Positions 20,951-34,520 of a DNA stretch of 64,000 nucleotides are shown here, in pieces (within the stretch, counting starts at the first letter, position 1; each line of letters opens with the position of its first letter). The notes below the pieces were generated by a model, which worked only from the letters and a program-made list of their open reading frames with translations, was not told the origin of the DNA and searched no databases. Source of the stretch: Tanypteryx hageni (lineage: Eukaryota; Arthropoda; Insecta; Odonata; Petaluridae); NCBI GenBank assembly GCA_028673005.1, contig CM054116.1, forward strand, positions 74,103,315 to 74,167,314. The letters are read 5' to 3'. The translations under genes were made by a program, and so were the position numbers.

Positions 20951-23589
20951 GCATTCGAATGTATTTTTCTCTACGCATTTATCTTTGCCGTCTTTCCCTT
21001 TTCTTTCATGCGTAGGCTAATGATAACATCTCCCATTTAGAGTAACAGAATACGTCGCAGTAATATATGCGAACAATTTTTTTAGAGGATACGCGCATTT
21101 AGAACGTTCCTTTTTTAGTCCTCGCAGTTATTAATTTCTTATTTTAATATCCCTCGACAATGGATTCTTCGATTTCTGTCCTCGTTTTATCTACCCTTGC
21201 TCGTTTTCACATCCATTATTCTCCTGTAAGAAAATTATAATATTTTTCAAAATCACCTGCCATTGTTTTTTTTCTTTTTATTAGCCAGTCCTTATAGTTT
21301 CACTTCTCCACTTTCCATCCATCTCCATCATAAGTTTCGTTATGCTAGGTTATGAATGCGCAACTTTATGCTGTTTTCTAGCTTTCGTTCGAATTGTTCT
21401 TACTTTTAATTTTTTAACGTCAGGTCGTAAGATAAAAAAAAAGATTATCAACGTATACTGCGCTGATTGCTTCGCCCGTCCCCTCCCTCCCATCATACTC
21501 AAGTCGCGCACTACCCTTATTCCGATCTCCCCTCTTTCTTCTTTCTTTCCCTCGTCCATCCCTTCCACTTCATCTGTTGTGCATCTGCCCCAGATTACCT
21601 CATGGATGGTTCTGAGAGCCGAGAGAGAAAGAGGGAAGGGGGTGATGGGGCGAATGGCAGCCAAGTTTGGACGAAGAACGGGAGAGGAAAAAAGGGCGCG
21701 AGGAACAGAGAGGGGGAAGTGGGAGGGAGGGCTCGGTAATCACATCTGAGCATTAATCACTTCGGCCTCCATTCGGAATGTAGAGAATTCCGCCGTCTGT
21801 GCGATTTTGAGTATGGCGTTACCCCCAAATTAAACGGAGCGCAGAAAATAATAATCGTAAGATAAAGGGAAATAAGGTCGAGGGGAATAAAATAAACGGC
21901 AGGGTTATTTAATTAATTAGGACCCCTCTCGCCTGGAAGATTTTGCCTCTTTCTCTCGTGAGGATCTCCATGGGTATTCTTTTTTTTAGGGTCTTATCAT
22001 AATTTTTTTTTATTTTTGCCGTCGCTTGCGCAAGGCTGCTACTACGGCTGTCTTCGTGTAGCCTTATTGGAATTTTAATGCGCTTCTCCTCGCTTCTTTT
22101 TTTTATTTTATCCCATCGTTCATTTTATTTTGCGAGGCCAGATGAAGTTTAAGTCGCTTGGATCTGCCAAATCCATTAGGCCCCGGGTAAATGTTTCTTT
22201 TTTTCGCGTTTTGGAAATGTTTTATTGTCCCTTCATTAGCTGCATTTATTTTTTTTTGTTTTGTTCCGAAATGAATGAAACGCTTAATATTCCGCATGGA
22301 ATAGTTTTACAAATTGCGGGAGATGCTCCTGGCTGATCTGTAAGAATTTTTATGTTTAATGATCCACATTAGTGCATGGATTGTTTTTTATATATTCAAA
22401 TTACTATTTTCATAAATGAAGTTGTATCTCTTCTATCTAAGCTATTACTAACGTTTTCCTTTTAAAGGCTTTTTTGGTATTTTTTTATTTCGTTTTCCGG
22501 ATGATGCTGTTGACGAAGTGTGTATATTGTAGTTTTTTCTTTCTCCGAATGGGAGAATTTGTGCAATATTTCAGCGTAATTCCGATTTTTGAGCATGACA
22601 CATGTTCAGGCATCAGATGGATGTTTTTTCCTCGATGTGTATAATTTATCCTATCTAATGCCAGCTGGTTACATTTTCAGAATTTGTATAACTTGAAGGT
22701 ATTTTTATTCTCTTTTAATTTTCTCACGAATAAATATTTTAATTGTGTTAAACATTTTTTCTACAGTTATTATATTGGCTATCGTATGGTATTAGCTGTT
22801 ATATCTCTAAATCTGTCTGTCTAATGAGCTAACTCCTCCTAAACGGAAGTAGCTAGAGACTTTGTTTGTCATATTCTTTTTTATAATATTCAGACTAATC
22901 ATACTAGTATACATAAATTTTAACATATTGAATTAACAATTTTTTTTATTTACTGTATGCTTCAGCAGCTCTTTCCTTACTTGTTATGCGTACTATTGCG
23001 TCATTTAAATGACATTTCTTATTTACTTTTTCATGTGCTGTCCATGTCCTGCTTTAATTTTGATGACATCCTTCACCACTCATTATGTGAATTCAGGTAA
23101 GAAAATAATTTTAGTTAATAGAATTGTTGGCTAGGAGATCAAACTGAACCTTGACTGGACTTGGATTATTTTGTGAGTAATTTTGCTTGAATGTCTATAA
23201 ATGGTTCAAGCTGCAAATTCAAAAACTTCCTATCGATTTTGTACTGTGGCTCGTTAGTTTAATTTAATGATCATAATTAGTACGGTCAGCCATGGTAAAT
23301 ATTTAGTTCAGATTTACTCTCGCTAATTTTCCCGCCGTTCACTTCGTTTCCATTTTTAAAATCTGTATTTTCGTCGGCATTTTAATTTATCTTAAATAAA
23401 CATTCTATTTTACTGAAATGCATTCGCTGGATGAACACATTATTTATTCGCGGGAAATTGTTAAAAACGCGTGAAGTCGACAAACAATAATGATGCCAAA
23501 TTGTACTTGATAGTTTATTGAATATGGGTAATGCGTTACGCCATGTACTAGAATATCAAGTTGCGAGGATCTGTCGTTTAGGTGGATAC
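20951..23589. other. Non-coding, CT-to-GA switch island at 21475-21735
   Basis: 21475-21600 is CT-rich, then 21605-21735 GA-rich on the same strand. The remainder is AT-rich with T-runs. No gene recognised. Confidence 0.55.
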
Positions 23590-23593
23590 TTAA

Positions 23594-24342
23594 CCCGTAA
23601 CCACAGGCATCGGTCTCTCAGACCGCACCAAAAATTTCACTAGTCTCATTTAGGGTTCATGAATCATCTACGCCTTTGAGATTTTGTTTACCTTTGTATC
23701 CTACAGGTGGCTTTGTTTACTGCACGGCAGTTGCCTTCTAGCATCGGACCTATGCGTACTAGAGCGTGTTTAGTATCGCTGGCGGTCTGAGAGACCGCAT
23801 GCCTGTGTTCGCGTAATTTTTTCGGGACAGTTCTTTTTCACGGTTTCGGAAATTTCTGAAGATATGTCGCAGTTAAACCGTCCTGGACAGTCACACGTCC
23901 GGAAAAGAAAGCCAAAACTGCCTTCCAACGTTTTATTTGTAGCAGCTCAATATGTTTGAAATGTTCAGCACCAGCTTGAGGAACATGCGCCGGAGTGACG
24001 AAGTTTAGGGTCTTCATTTTTTAATAAGTTTTTAATAATTAATTTATATTCATGTGTTGAATCAAACCTTCTGCAAAAAACTAAAGTTTCTGTATGAAAT
24101 TAAAAAAGTAACCTATCAAAAATTAGAGCCTTACTTTTTTGTGGTAAAAAATTGTCATTTTCATATTTACTAAGAGTATATTGCATACTAAGAGTTCATA
24201 TTTTTTTGTTTGTTCACCAAGACCTTATTTCAAATATAAACATTAGAAAACTTTGTACAGTGTCGTTTCTTATCACATAATTATTTTTGGCTTGGGGTCT
24301 GAGAGACCGCCTGCGTCAATTTCTGATGCCTGTGGTTACGGG
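23594..24342. mobile_element. piggyBac-type non-autonomous element, 749 bp
   Basis: TTAA at 23590-23593 and 24343-24346 flanks an element whose ends are perfect 18-bp inverted repeats, CCCGTAACCACAGGCATC and its complement. TTAA duplication with a CCC start is diagnostic of piggyBac. Subterminally and internally it carries the 13-bp palindrome ggtctctcagacc at 23612-23624, and as ggtctgagagacc at 23784-23796 and 24296-24308. Near 23935-23995 a short frame with spaced cysteines (CSSSICLKCSAPA) may be a relic of the piggyBac C-terminal Cys-rich domain; that is weak. It has no usable transposase and would rely on one in trans. Confidence 0.92.
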
Positions 24343-24346
24343 TTAA

Positions 24347-27300
24347 GTTTTCGCCGTAGAGTATTCCGTATGCGTTGTGAAATTGACAAAAAAAATCGTC
24401 GGCAGTATTTTATTTAGGATTAACTGCGTAGTTATAGCGCCGTCAGAACTATTAAAAGAGGTCAGTTGCGCAACTGGGAACGCGGAGATATTTCCACTTC
24501 CAACCGATAAGATGGCGTATCCGATTGAAAAATAAAAATCCTCCATTCCGGTCACCGCTTCAAAGAAATCTCTAAATTTTTGATAAAGCGCCAGACTGTG
24601 CGATTCCATTCTTTTTTGCAGAATGAGCGAGGTAGAGAGAGATAAAGCGAGGAAGGAGAGGTGGGTGGGGCTCTTGAAGAGATGTAGGAAACGGGAGGCT
24701 GAGGGTGATTTCCCCGAGAATCTTCTCCGAGAGAGAGAGAGAGAGAGAGGGGGGAACGAGAGGTAAACTCCCAATGGACGACCGGGGACGACGATTAAAG
24801 GCATAAATATCCTCCGGTGGTCTTTTTAAATCCGCGCTCGCACCTTATCACCGGAATCGCCCATCCTCCGGGGCAGTAATTCCTTCCCACATCACGCCGT
24901 CCAATTCGAAAAAAGAAGGGGGAGGTTTTTTTTGGGTCCCGGAGTTTCGCCCCTTTCGATTTTTTCCCCTCTTCCCTTTACACCCTCCCCCCTCTCCTCC
25001 CGCCTCCAAAAAAGGGAATTCGTTTTTGTGACAATTTTAACGGCGCGATATCCCTTCTCCCATCCCGAGCAGCCGTTGCATAGCCTCTCTCGTTCTATAT
25101 ATCTCTCTCTCACACTTTCCCACACATATTTTTACTCTCCTTTCCTCCAGGACCAACCCTTATGGCTCTAGATATTGGCGTGAAGTAACACCCCGAAAAT
25201 TCTCCCTTCGCCTTCCTCGAAGCCTCTCGCCATTTCTTTTCCTCCGCACGCCTCCCTCCTACCCCATCCTTCTTTTCTCCTCTTACGTCGCCGTCAAACA
25301 TTTGCTCTTAAGTGTTCTCCTCCCGCTCTTTCTCCTTCGTCGTGCTAAACATCTCGCTTCGATTGCGATCGCCCAAACTCTCTATATCTCTCACTCTCCT
25401 TACCCTATACCTATAACTTCACCCTCTCTTTTTCCCCGGGAAACGCAGTTTGCACCTCTCTCTCTCACGTCCGCTCTCAAACACACTGGAAAACCGTACG
25501 CGTTAACTCACGCTTCGAAATGTACCCATAGCCCTCATTCCCGTGTTGCAGGAAAGGTGTGTGTGCGGGAAATTGGTTTTTAGAGACATAGTTTGGTGGA
25601 AGGAAGCGGTGGTTGTGCGGAAGGATTCGATAAAAAATAGCGTTTCGCGAAGTATGCATTGGTAAAATAAATGTTAAAATTTATAGCTGTAGTTTCTGCG
25701 CAGTAAAATTCCGTTACGACCAACATCTGGGAAATGCGTAAATCATTACGTTTTTCTGAAATAATTTCCATCAAATGTTGCTCAATATTACCTAAAAAGA
25801 CCAATTATTTATTTGAAAAAGCTTTATGATATTTTTCAAACAATGTAGCTGTAATTTGCACCATACTAGAGGTGAATATTAGCTTCAAAATTATAAAAGT
25901 ATGAACGAAACTTCAAATACTTATAAAAGGGGATTCACTCTGAACTTCTGTTATGGTAAGTGGATCGAGGCGTAAAAATGTTTTCGTTATAGTGATGTTT
26001 ACGTCATAAAGGTGTATGTTGTAGCTAGATGTTATTTTAACGGATAATTAATCGCCTACGAGTAAAAAATGAGATATTTCAGCAAAAGGGTATATGATGG
26101 AGGTGTTAAGAATAATCGTTTTTGATGGAAAAGACAAGCGTCCCAATGCTTGGAGACTCGTCTAGGTCATTCGATCAGTCGTGTAGCAAATTCTAATTAT
26201 ATATAAAACTCCAGGCCGTATCAAGCATCCACGTCGTCGTAAAAGAGAATCATTCGCTGCAAAAGTTTTGCCAGCTCACTTACCCGCACTTGTGCTCTGC
26301 GAAGTTGACTCGGAGAGGGGAAAGGAATTTCCTCATTCTTTTATTTACGGCGCGGGTTTAAGTATAAGAAGGGTTAAGAGGGTCATACTTACGGACGTGC
26401 GCGTGTGCGCGCGCGTATCCATCGAAATACGCAGACCGAAATAAAGAGTTCGGGAGGAATGAGTCGGCGAAGTCGAGGAGAAGGAGAATAAAAGGGAGAG
26501 AGAGTGAGCAGACGGCGAAAAGGTCTCCGGGGCGAGGGAAGTTAGACGAGGTGAACGGAATGGGGTCGTGAAAAAATGGGCCGTGCGGTATGGCGGTCGG
26601 AATGGGGTGGGAATGGGCGTGGCACGTGGGCCGTTTTCTCTCTCTCTCTCTCCGGAGCGAGACTGGGAAGAGAAGAGAAAGGAACAAGTATGGAAGAGGG
26701 AGGATGGGTATTGGCAGAGAAGAGGTAAAGGTTGGGTGTGAGGTGATCGTGGAAAAAAAGCGAGATCGGTGAAACCAACAAAAAAGAAGGTATAAAGAGG
26801 CTGTTCCTGCTTGATGTGGTGTTGACCTTGTTTTCTGGCGGGATAGAAGGGGAAAAAAACTTCTTTTCTCTTCGCTACACCCAACTTTTGATTGCTCTCT
26901 TTTCACCTTTCGTTTATCCCTTTCTCTCTCTCTTTCTTCTTCCTCATGATGTGGTTCTTTTAATTGATCGACGGGAATGTCTTTCGATCCCGTGATTGTT
27001 TCTATTCGAATCGAAGTCGTCTCCGGAGTGATTTGTGCGTGTTGTATTGGTGGAATGGAGGCTTGGCGTGGCTTCTTTAGGAGAAACACGTGAGATGTTT
27101 TTAGGGCCCCGTCTTAAAAGGAAAAGCTTCTGATGTGTTTGGCCTGTCTATCCGTCTATATCCATATATCAGTCAGTCCCTTTACTGCCGGCCACGTCGG
27201 TATGAAATTTGATATTTTGGATTCACATTAAGTCAGAGATGGAAATGATGAATTCGGATCATATCACTCAATCACCTTACTGAAAACAAAAGAAAATAAA

Positions 27301-28128
27301 ATGTTTTCTCAAACTCGCGATGATATTCTTGAGAGAAAATGTATTATTTTAAGATTTTGTAGGATTCATTCATTCATTGTAATTCCACCCTCCTCAATCT
27401 GTACAATCGAAAGGTTTTCTCTTAAATTTTTTAGAATATGTGAATGGAAATTTTTGTCGTGCATTTCTTGGTAGAATGTCTCGTTTTTGAGAATTTGTCC
27501 ATAACGTGTTTTAAATTTATTATCTGTGTCGTTTTTACACGCCCGAGGTTTTTGCGGTTGAGACTACTATTGTAACAAAAGACAGACATAAAATTAACGA
27601 GTTTTTCTTCTATTATTTAATTCGACAATATTTACGAATATTTCTTCAATTATTTTATGACTAGTTATATGCGTAAATTTAGCTTATCTTATTTTTATGT
27701 AATTATACCGCCGCATACTCCATCACTAGAGCCTCGTTTGCAAGTGGCGTCAATGTGAAAATGTACGCTATCCGACCCTGTATATTCAAAACTACAATCT
27801 AAAGAAAAACGAATAGCAGCAGTACAGAAATCTACCCTCCAAGTTTCAGCTCTATCGTTTACGGTTTCGTCAAAATCTCAATTTAAGCAAGCGCGCAGTC
27901 AGGCAGACAGACAGTCGCCAAAGTGAAACTATAAGCTCATTTTTTTTTAATCACGCTAAAAATAACGTCTGCGCCACATGACTCGATCGTGACTGCTATT
28001 AATTCTCTTATATTAAAACCCTGGTTGAAACTGATCACGTCGGGTAATTTCAACTCATTTATTCCATATTAGAAGTTGATAAGCTTTAATTTATGAATAT
28101 TTTAGAATTCTGTGAAGAAACGGCACAT
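24347..28128. other. Non-coding with GA/CT islands
   Basis: GA-rich at 24630-24770, CT-rich at 24940-25470, GA-rich at 26440-26760 and CT-rich at 26880-26950. Long frames here (for example 26358-27089 minus) are compositional. A short stretch at 27780-27930 with cagacagacag and a ccaagtttcagctctatcg motif looks repetitive but was not classified. Confidence 0.55.
24940..25470. repeat. Polypyrimidine low-complexity island
   Basis: About 530 bp dominated by C and T on the plus strand, preceded within 200 bp by a GA-rich island with a pure (GA)n run at about 24730-24750. Confidence 0.75.
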
Positions 28129-28414
28129 TCGTATTATATATATATATATGGCAAAGCGAGATCTCCGAATCTACTGGGCCGATTGATTTTCACGAAACTT
28201 TCACTGAAAGATTAAGCGGAATCTCGAAGAGGTTTTAGGATTAATATTATTCTTCTAACGTAAGCCGTTTCAAAGATATGGCGATATTTCCGCGGACACC
28301 AATTTATCTACGCTACTTAATGACGTTCGGCGAGCGGTGGGAGGTGTGAGTGAAAGAGGGGCGGGCGGGTGCAATCTCGAATCGCACCCGGGCAACGCCG
28401 GGTCACACAGCTAG
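28129..28414 (+). mobile_element. Non-autonomous Helitron, 286 bp
   Basis: The 3' end has the hairpin cccgggcaacgccggg, a short spacer and CTAG at 28411-28414, followed by host T. This is the Helitron 3' signature (hairpin then CTRR). The 5' end is taken at TC (28129) before a TA-rich start. The interior from about 28170 is the reverse complement of 36036-36425, confirming one family. No ORF. It carries a single copy of the 31-bp motif that is amplified in the 36-kb relative. Confidence 0.8.
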
Positions 28415-30235
28415 TGTCTCTATATTCTAATTTATGCTTTGCTGCTATCGTGCTTTACCCTTACTTATTTTTCTTGTGATTCCGCCCGAGGGCGTATTTG
28501 AAGACATCAGTCATAATGAATAATCGATCCCGACCGTTCATTTGTGCCGGCTCTTGTTCCTTTTATTCAAAAAGTGAACAGAACTGCCCTCCGGTTCTAA
28601 CGGATTAATTGGCGCGTGTATTTTTTTCGAGTGGTCAGAATGCGGGAGAGATTCGACTCCGACGGCTTAATCGGACCGATAGAATCAGTTTTGCGTGATA
28701 GGTGTCGGCGTATGGAAATGAGTCGCAATTCTCCGTTCAATTGTGTAACCCGGTTGCCATTGTTTCCCGCCCTTACCGCCATGAATATTTCGGCCGTGAT
28801 TTTTTCCGTTCGTTCGCTTTTTTTATTAGGTTCGAAAACAATTGGACGGATTTATTTGGAATTGTGAGCTGGAAAATGTTTGTCTCGGGTTGTTTTTTTT
28901 CTTTTCAACAGCGTGAATTCTCCCTTACCCCGTTTGTAAGTTTTCGTAATTTCATTTTTACCCTATCGCTCTATGTAAATTTGGAAAGTTTTGATGATGC
29001 TGAAGTTGGATATTTTAATAGCCTAATGGTTCGTTGATTGAAGTAATTACTTCGATTAGCTTTTGGCTCAAGCGAAATTAATATTTTGAATTGTGACCAG
29101 GTTTATAAAGAGAGAGAGTCATTCACGCACTTTTCCTATAAAGACGAAGAAATTGATGGGCAATTTTGGAATTTTCATCATATCGGTTTGGAGATATTCT
29201 AATAGAATCTCGTGCTCGTAGAACCTATAGAAAAGAGTATGTGCAACGAGCAGTTATTTCAGATTTATAAGGTTCCATTAGAGGACATTCCTTTCTATGT
29301 CGTTCCGCAAGTAATCGTCAAGTTATTTTTGCCTCGGTATTTGTTGATAGTCTTTTATAAGATCACCCAAAGAAAGAAGGAAGGGGCTAGTGAGAGATGT
29401 ATATTTTTAAAACTCAGGCGGGAGCATAAAGATAAATCTAGACGTAACTGGTTTTTAGATTAATGCGGCAAGGGGCGAATGGAATATAAATGTCGTCCTT
29501 TTGAGATTTAATGGGACGCCCCCGCTTGTCTCGGACTTCTTTTTATGCTCCTCTTGCATTCATGCGGGTCATTGGAGTATTCTTTCGTTTTAAGATTACG
29601 TCATTTTACCCCAGTTCTCATTGGCAGCGAATAGCTTGTAAAATAATTTTAATGTTGGTGATTTTAAAAGTAAAATAATTTTACTTTGGTCATTTTATAT
29701 ATTATTTCAAAGCTATTTTAAATTAACATACCTAGTTTTAGTGTTGCAAATTTGAGACCCGTTCTATTCACCGTGGCCATAATATGCGTTTGTTCCAATT
29801 TTGTGCAAGTGGTACTTTTATTTTGTAGTTTGGCTATTACGTACTTCTTGCATCATATTGCTTATAGTTCTTGATCTAGCTCAGAAATAAATTCCAGTTG
29901 GCTTCTCACGTGTGCCATCACCGTATTCCACTTACCGATAGCGATGCGTTATTAGCCCTAGACCCAAAATATTAAAACCCTCCAGTCTTATTTTGTACCG
30001 AATGCATTCTTTCGCGAAGAGGCACCCGCGGGGTGAAAGTAGATGAAAATATATTTCCGGGTCGTAAACACCGGTTTTTGGGGCGCGAGCACCTGTCACA
30101 GACACGGCTGCCGCGCTCTTCGAGGAGGGCAATTATTGTCACGCGGCGGGCATAATATATCCTAGTTGCTCCTTGCCGCACTTCGCAAAAAGCCTCCTTA
30201 AGGCGTCATCCTCGGGGCGCATCCTCGTTCGAGAC

Positions 30236-30820
30236 GTAGATCACACACCTCCCTCCACCGCCCCCCTCCCTCCCGGACCGTTGTCTCTTATCTCCCCTTT
30301 GCGCATACCCGGGGTACCTCGTTTGGATGAGACATCCTCACCCTCTTCCTCCTCCCCTCGCACCTCCCCCCTTCACCCCCTCTTCTCATATCTGCATGCG
30401 TCGTGTGTTTGCTAGGAGTGCCGAGTCCCTTCACGACTCCGGAGAGGAGGTATAGGTTTATGTAGAGAGAGAGTGAGAGAGTCCGAGTGCTCGTCTAAGG
30501 GTTAGGAGTGGGAATAGGAGAGAGGGATAGAAAAAGGGGATAAGTGGAGAGAGAGAGGTTCACCTCTGTCGCTGACGCAACGGGTTATACGCGATAGGGG
30601 GGAATGGGTTATAAGTAGGGAGGGGGATAAGGGGGGGGGGCAAAAGTGATGGGGATGGATGGTCGTAGAGGGGAATGAGAGTGGTGTGTGTGTGTTGCGT
30701 GTGGAGGAGGTTGTTGAGAGAGATCAGGGGAGGATGAGGTCTTGCAAGGAGGATGGTGGAGGGAGGGAGTGGAAAGTCGGTAAGGGTTAGAGAGTTTTTT
30801 TTTAAGGTGTTGGGACTTGG
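30236..30820. repeat. Polypyrimidine-to-polypurine switch island
   Basis: 30236-30412 is C/T-dominated (cctccctcc, cctcttcctcctcccctcg). From 30430 to 30820 the same strand is G/A-dominated, with agagagagag runs and a g-run near 30632. The two arms are near-mirror in composition. Confidence 0.75.
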
Positions 30821-31823
30821 CCGGGGAAGTAGGGATGGCGCCCACTTATATTCCTAACCCGAACCCTCTTTTCCCTCTCCTCGGCAGGAGCTCAAGGGGT
30901 TGTTGGATAGGGGATGGATATTTGTGCGTCCAAGGAGGCTCTAGAAAGGATCCGAGTTTTTGGAGTATAAGGAAGCGGAAAAAATGGGCAGGGGGATCCT
31001 TCTTCAAGTGTTTTTTTTGCGCCCCCCCTCGATTTTCCCGCCTCTCCCTCTCTCTTCTTCCTCTCCGAAGTCTCCCTCACTTCGGCCATCCCTTCCCATC
31101 CTTCCACGCCCTCAATAAACCTCTTCCCACACCACTCACCTTAAGCCCGCATCTCTCGCTATGACCTCCGTAAAGCCTTGAGGTATTTTCTAGTCTGCCG
31201 TCTCTAGGGGCCATCCGGTGCGTCGTATTTATGTCTCGGAGAAAAACTGTTTTACCTCTTTCTCTACTATCCTTTCTCGTTTTTCGTTTCTCTGGCGTCC
31301 ATGCTTTTCGCGTTTCTATCACCCGCGGCTTTCCTTTTGCGAATGTCGGACACCGAGAAAGGTCGTGAATTATTGTTTGTACTTTCTATGTTTTGTAGAT
31401 TTTTTATTTTACTCTCGGACATTTGTCAAGTGCAATCTCTAAGCGTGAGCGTTTCGGGAAGAAATTCGCCGCAAGGATATTACGTAACTTTTGTGTTTAA
31501 GTTGAATCGCCGAAATCCGTAGTGAATTTCTCTGGTTTCCCTCATTTTTTGTCGTTTATTATCTTAACCCTTAAATTCATATGGAAATTAACGTTTTATT
31601 TATTTGATTGGTAGCTCTTTCGTTTGCATTAGTTAGTTTCTTTAGTTACGTAGATAATTCATACGTTTCTTCGAAAAAGTGCAGTTTGATGAAAATTGCG
31701 CATTTTTCAGTAATATGGTCATGTGGACGATTTTGCTGATCTATTTACTATGCAATTTTTTGGTTAAAATTTTACTTATATTAATGCGTTAAAGTATTAT
31801 TATTTTATATATAGTTTGAAATT

Positions 31824-32285
31824 GTTTGTTAATTATAAAATATTTTTGCAGCAAAAAATCCAAGTTTGTGATTAAAAACCAATTAAGTGTGCCATTTGGT
31901 TATTATTGTTACATTTGCCACTCTGCGTGCGAAGGTGGAGGAGAAAAGGGCTCAATCATTACGAAAAACAAGTTATTTCTTAACAAATATTTCAGATTTT
32001 TACTAAAATGTTTCATTAAATTTGCAGGAGCTTAAATTAGCTTAACGTTCTTTCAGTCTTGACATTAAAATAAGATACTTTTCAGATTCTTGCAATTATT
32101 TTCAGGACGAACACCTCGTTTGAAAAGTATTTGTTAATTATCAAATATTGGTTGTAGCAACAAAAAGAACAAGTTTGTTATTAAAATCCTGTTAAGCGCG
32201 CCATTGATCATTATTATTGCATTTGCCTCCTTCCGTGCTAAGGCGGAGGAGAAAAAGACTCCATTATCACGGAAAATAAATCCTT
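31824..32285. repeat. Diverged direct duplication, 309-bp spacing
   Basis: About 150 bp at 31824-31975 recurs, clearly diverged, at 32130-32285. Shared landmarks are tttgttaattat, aagtttgt (31862 and 32171), gccattt/gccattg, ttattattg, catttgcc and ggaggagaaaa. No terminal repeats are seen. Confidence 0.65.
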
Positions 32286-33009
32286 CTTCAGAATTTTTCT
32301 CCGCCCTTCTATCTTGCTGCGAGCGTTCTCTTCAAGGGTGTAAAGTGGAAGCCCTATCAATATTTGCTAATAAAAGTGCGTAACAGTCCTCATCCATCAT
32401 CGTAAGTGTTGAATTCCTGGTACATATTCAGCCGTGGCTCCATTTTCCCTTCATGAATTTTCCCCATCAGGCCGTAGTATCTTTAATTTACCACCTCTCA
32501 CTCCCCTTGCTCGATAAATGTTTTCACTTTTTATAAGCATAACTAATGTAATTTTTTCTCTTGGAAATATTTTCCTCCCTAATCCTCGAGAACGACACCA
32601 AGCCGTCCTCAGCGACTCAAGTTGACGCCTTCTCTCAGTCCGCAAAATTGACAATTTTGATTTTCTACCTCTCTCTCCGTCTGACCTTTACCGCATTTAA
32701 TAAAAGCAGTTGGATTCGGTTTTACGTTCCCCGAGTTCACATTTTCTAGAGAAAGAGGAAAATTACGTTAACGAAGACTGACACTTTAGCGCGCCACAAG
32801 TCTCTTAAAAATAAAAGCACTAGGTTTTGGTTCAGTAAATTTCTATTTGCTGTTAGGGAACTCTCCAGACAGAGACAGAAATGAGCCAGTTGTTTTTTTT
32901 CTATACCTCTCTCGGAGGTATTCCCGTTGCTCTTGTTTCAATTATGAACTTCACTCTTTTTTTTCTCAAGACCTAGTGGTAATTTTCTTTATTTCATATA
33001 GTTTTCTTC

Positions 33010-33850
33010 GTTCGCGTCTTGTTCCTTTTTCTTTCCTCTTTTCACGCCTCAAAGGACTTCCTCTGCCGCGCTTTTTTTGCCCCTTCATTGTTTCCTTACC
33101 GTGTCCCTTTTCTCCTCTCCAGAACATCACCTCTACCTTCGTTTGTGCCTCCCTTCTCTCCCTCTTCCCTTCCAGAGATCTTCCAATGCGTCGAAGCCGG
33201 ACAAAGGAAACCCGGTTTCCTTTGGGCCACTCTCGTTCCTTTAGGCTACCCTCTTCGCCTCGCCTTAAAACTCGCTGAGTGATGTGGAGGGCATTGTTTA
33301 ACTCCCTCGCCCATCAACCCCTTCTGTCTCTCTTTCTTCGCCCCTTTCTTCTTTAGGCTTTTCCCTCTCTTTCTCTCTTTCTTCCATCTCCGCTCTTTGT
33401 GAAAAGAAAAGCCTCTTTCTCTCCCCATTCTCTGTCCCTCCCCCTTCTCTGTCCCTCTACCTTCTCTGCCCCTCCCCCTTCTCTGCCCCTTACCCCTTCT
33501 CAATATAACGGAACTTAGCCTTTCACGCGCGGAGAAGAAATGGTAGAAAACTCTTTCTCACCCATATCCCAGAGTTTGCAAATCCTCTCTTCGGAAACTG
33601 CCATTTCTTCCACCAGTAACGGCCTCTTCCTCCTCCCGTGGTTTTCCGTATTCTCCTCTCGCATTATCCTTTCTCGTTCTCACCCCTACTCGATCCCTCC
33701 CTTTTTACGCCCATTCTCCGTCCTTTTTTTTACGTTTTGTCCGTTTCCTTCCCCAAACCTCCTCCCTCTTCCTCAGTATGATCGTATTCAACTGAGGGAG
33801 TCTCTCTCTTCTCCGAAATCCAACCTGCTCCCTTCGCCGTATACCTCTCA
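33010..33850. repeat. Polypyrimidine low-complexity island
   Basis: About 840 bp mostly C and T on the plus strand, with a short imperfect tandem of the unit ctctgcccctcccccttct around 33420-33495. Confidence 0.7.
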
Positions 33851-34301
33851 GGAAAAAAATCTCGATCTTATTTGTGGTGTCTCCCAGTGCGTGATTCGTA
33901 ACTGCGGTTTGCGTGAGAAACTTCTGTTTCGAAGGTTCGCCGTGTGAAGATTTCAACGGCATAAACGGAAAGCGATCCGCAGTTATATTTTGGAAATAGT
34001 TGTGCTTCGCCGCCGATCGCGGCGGAGATTGTTGAGCGGGTGGGCGTAACACGACGCTCTTGGAGTTGGAGGACAGTGCTGTCGAGTATTGCATCTGGCG
34101 ATCTTAATTATTATCCGGGGGAAATTATCGATCTCCTCTAGCGTTCTGGGAATGAGCGTTTTGTTTTTCAGTGTATTGAATCAGAGGATTGCCTTGAAAT
34201 GTGTTTTTATCTCGCTCGCCAAGAATTTAGTCGCACGCGATGCAGTATGATTACGGGGTACAAGCGTAGTTTACTTTTTATCTCTACTTGAACTCGTAGG
34301 C

Positions 34302-34520
34302 CAGGGTTCGGCAACCTTTTTAGCGTGATTAGCCGCGCTCGTAGCCTCGGATGCTTCAGCGACTCGCATTGGAGGTTGCGAGTACTTCGGCGGGCAGGTT
34401 GTTTGCATCGAACTTTACCCATAGAGTAGTGGTATCATACCAGTGAAAACCAATTCTGCATAATTTATCGACGTTATAGCTTTACTATAAAAGGTTTCAC
34501 TAAAATAACTTTAATTAAAA
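34302..34520. mobile_element. hAT MITE fragment, same family as 57698-58038
   Basis: Starts CAGGGTTCGGCAACC, a hAT-like end. It contains a block (atcataccagtgaaaaccaa) matching the atatgagtgaaaatcaa block of the 11622 element and the inverted equivalent in the 57698 element. The right terminus and target duplication were not found, so it is probably truncated. Confidence 0.55.

Larger units (their letters stand above)
28415..34301. other. Non-coding with alternating CT and GA islands
   Basis: CT-rich 30236-30412, GA-rich 30430-30820, CT-rich 31010-31130 and CT-rich 33010-33850. A local duplication lies at 31824-32285. No domain-bearing frame recognised. Confidence 0.55.

Noticed and set aside
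26358..27089. 243-codon minus-strand open frame
   Set aside because: It coincides with a GA-rich island read on the opposite strand. Composition (Phe/Ser/Pro/Leu-rich) and overlap with two other open frames point to low complexity, not a gene.
33540..34094. Overlapping 135- and 129-codon frames on opposite strands
   Set aside because: Both fall in or at the edge of a polypyrimidine island and show no motif.
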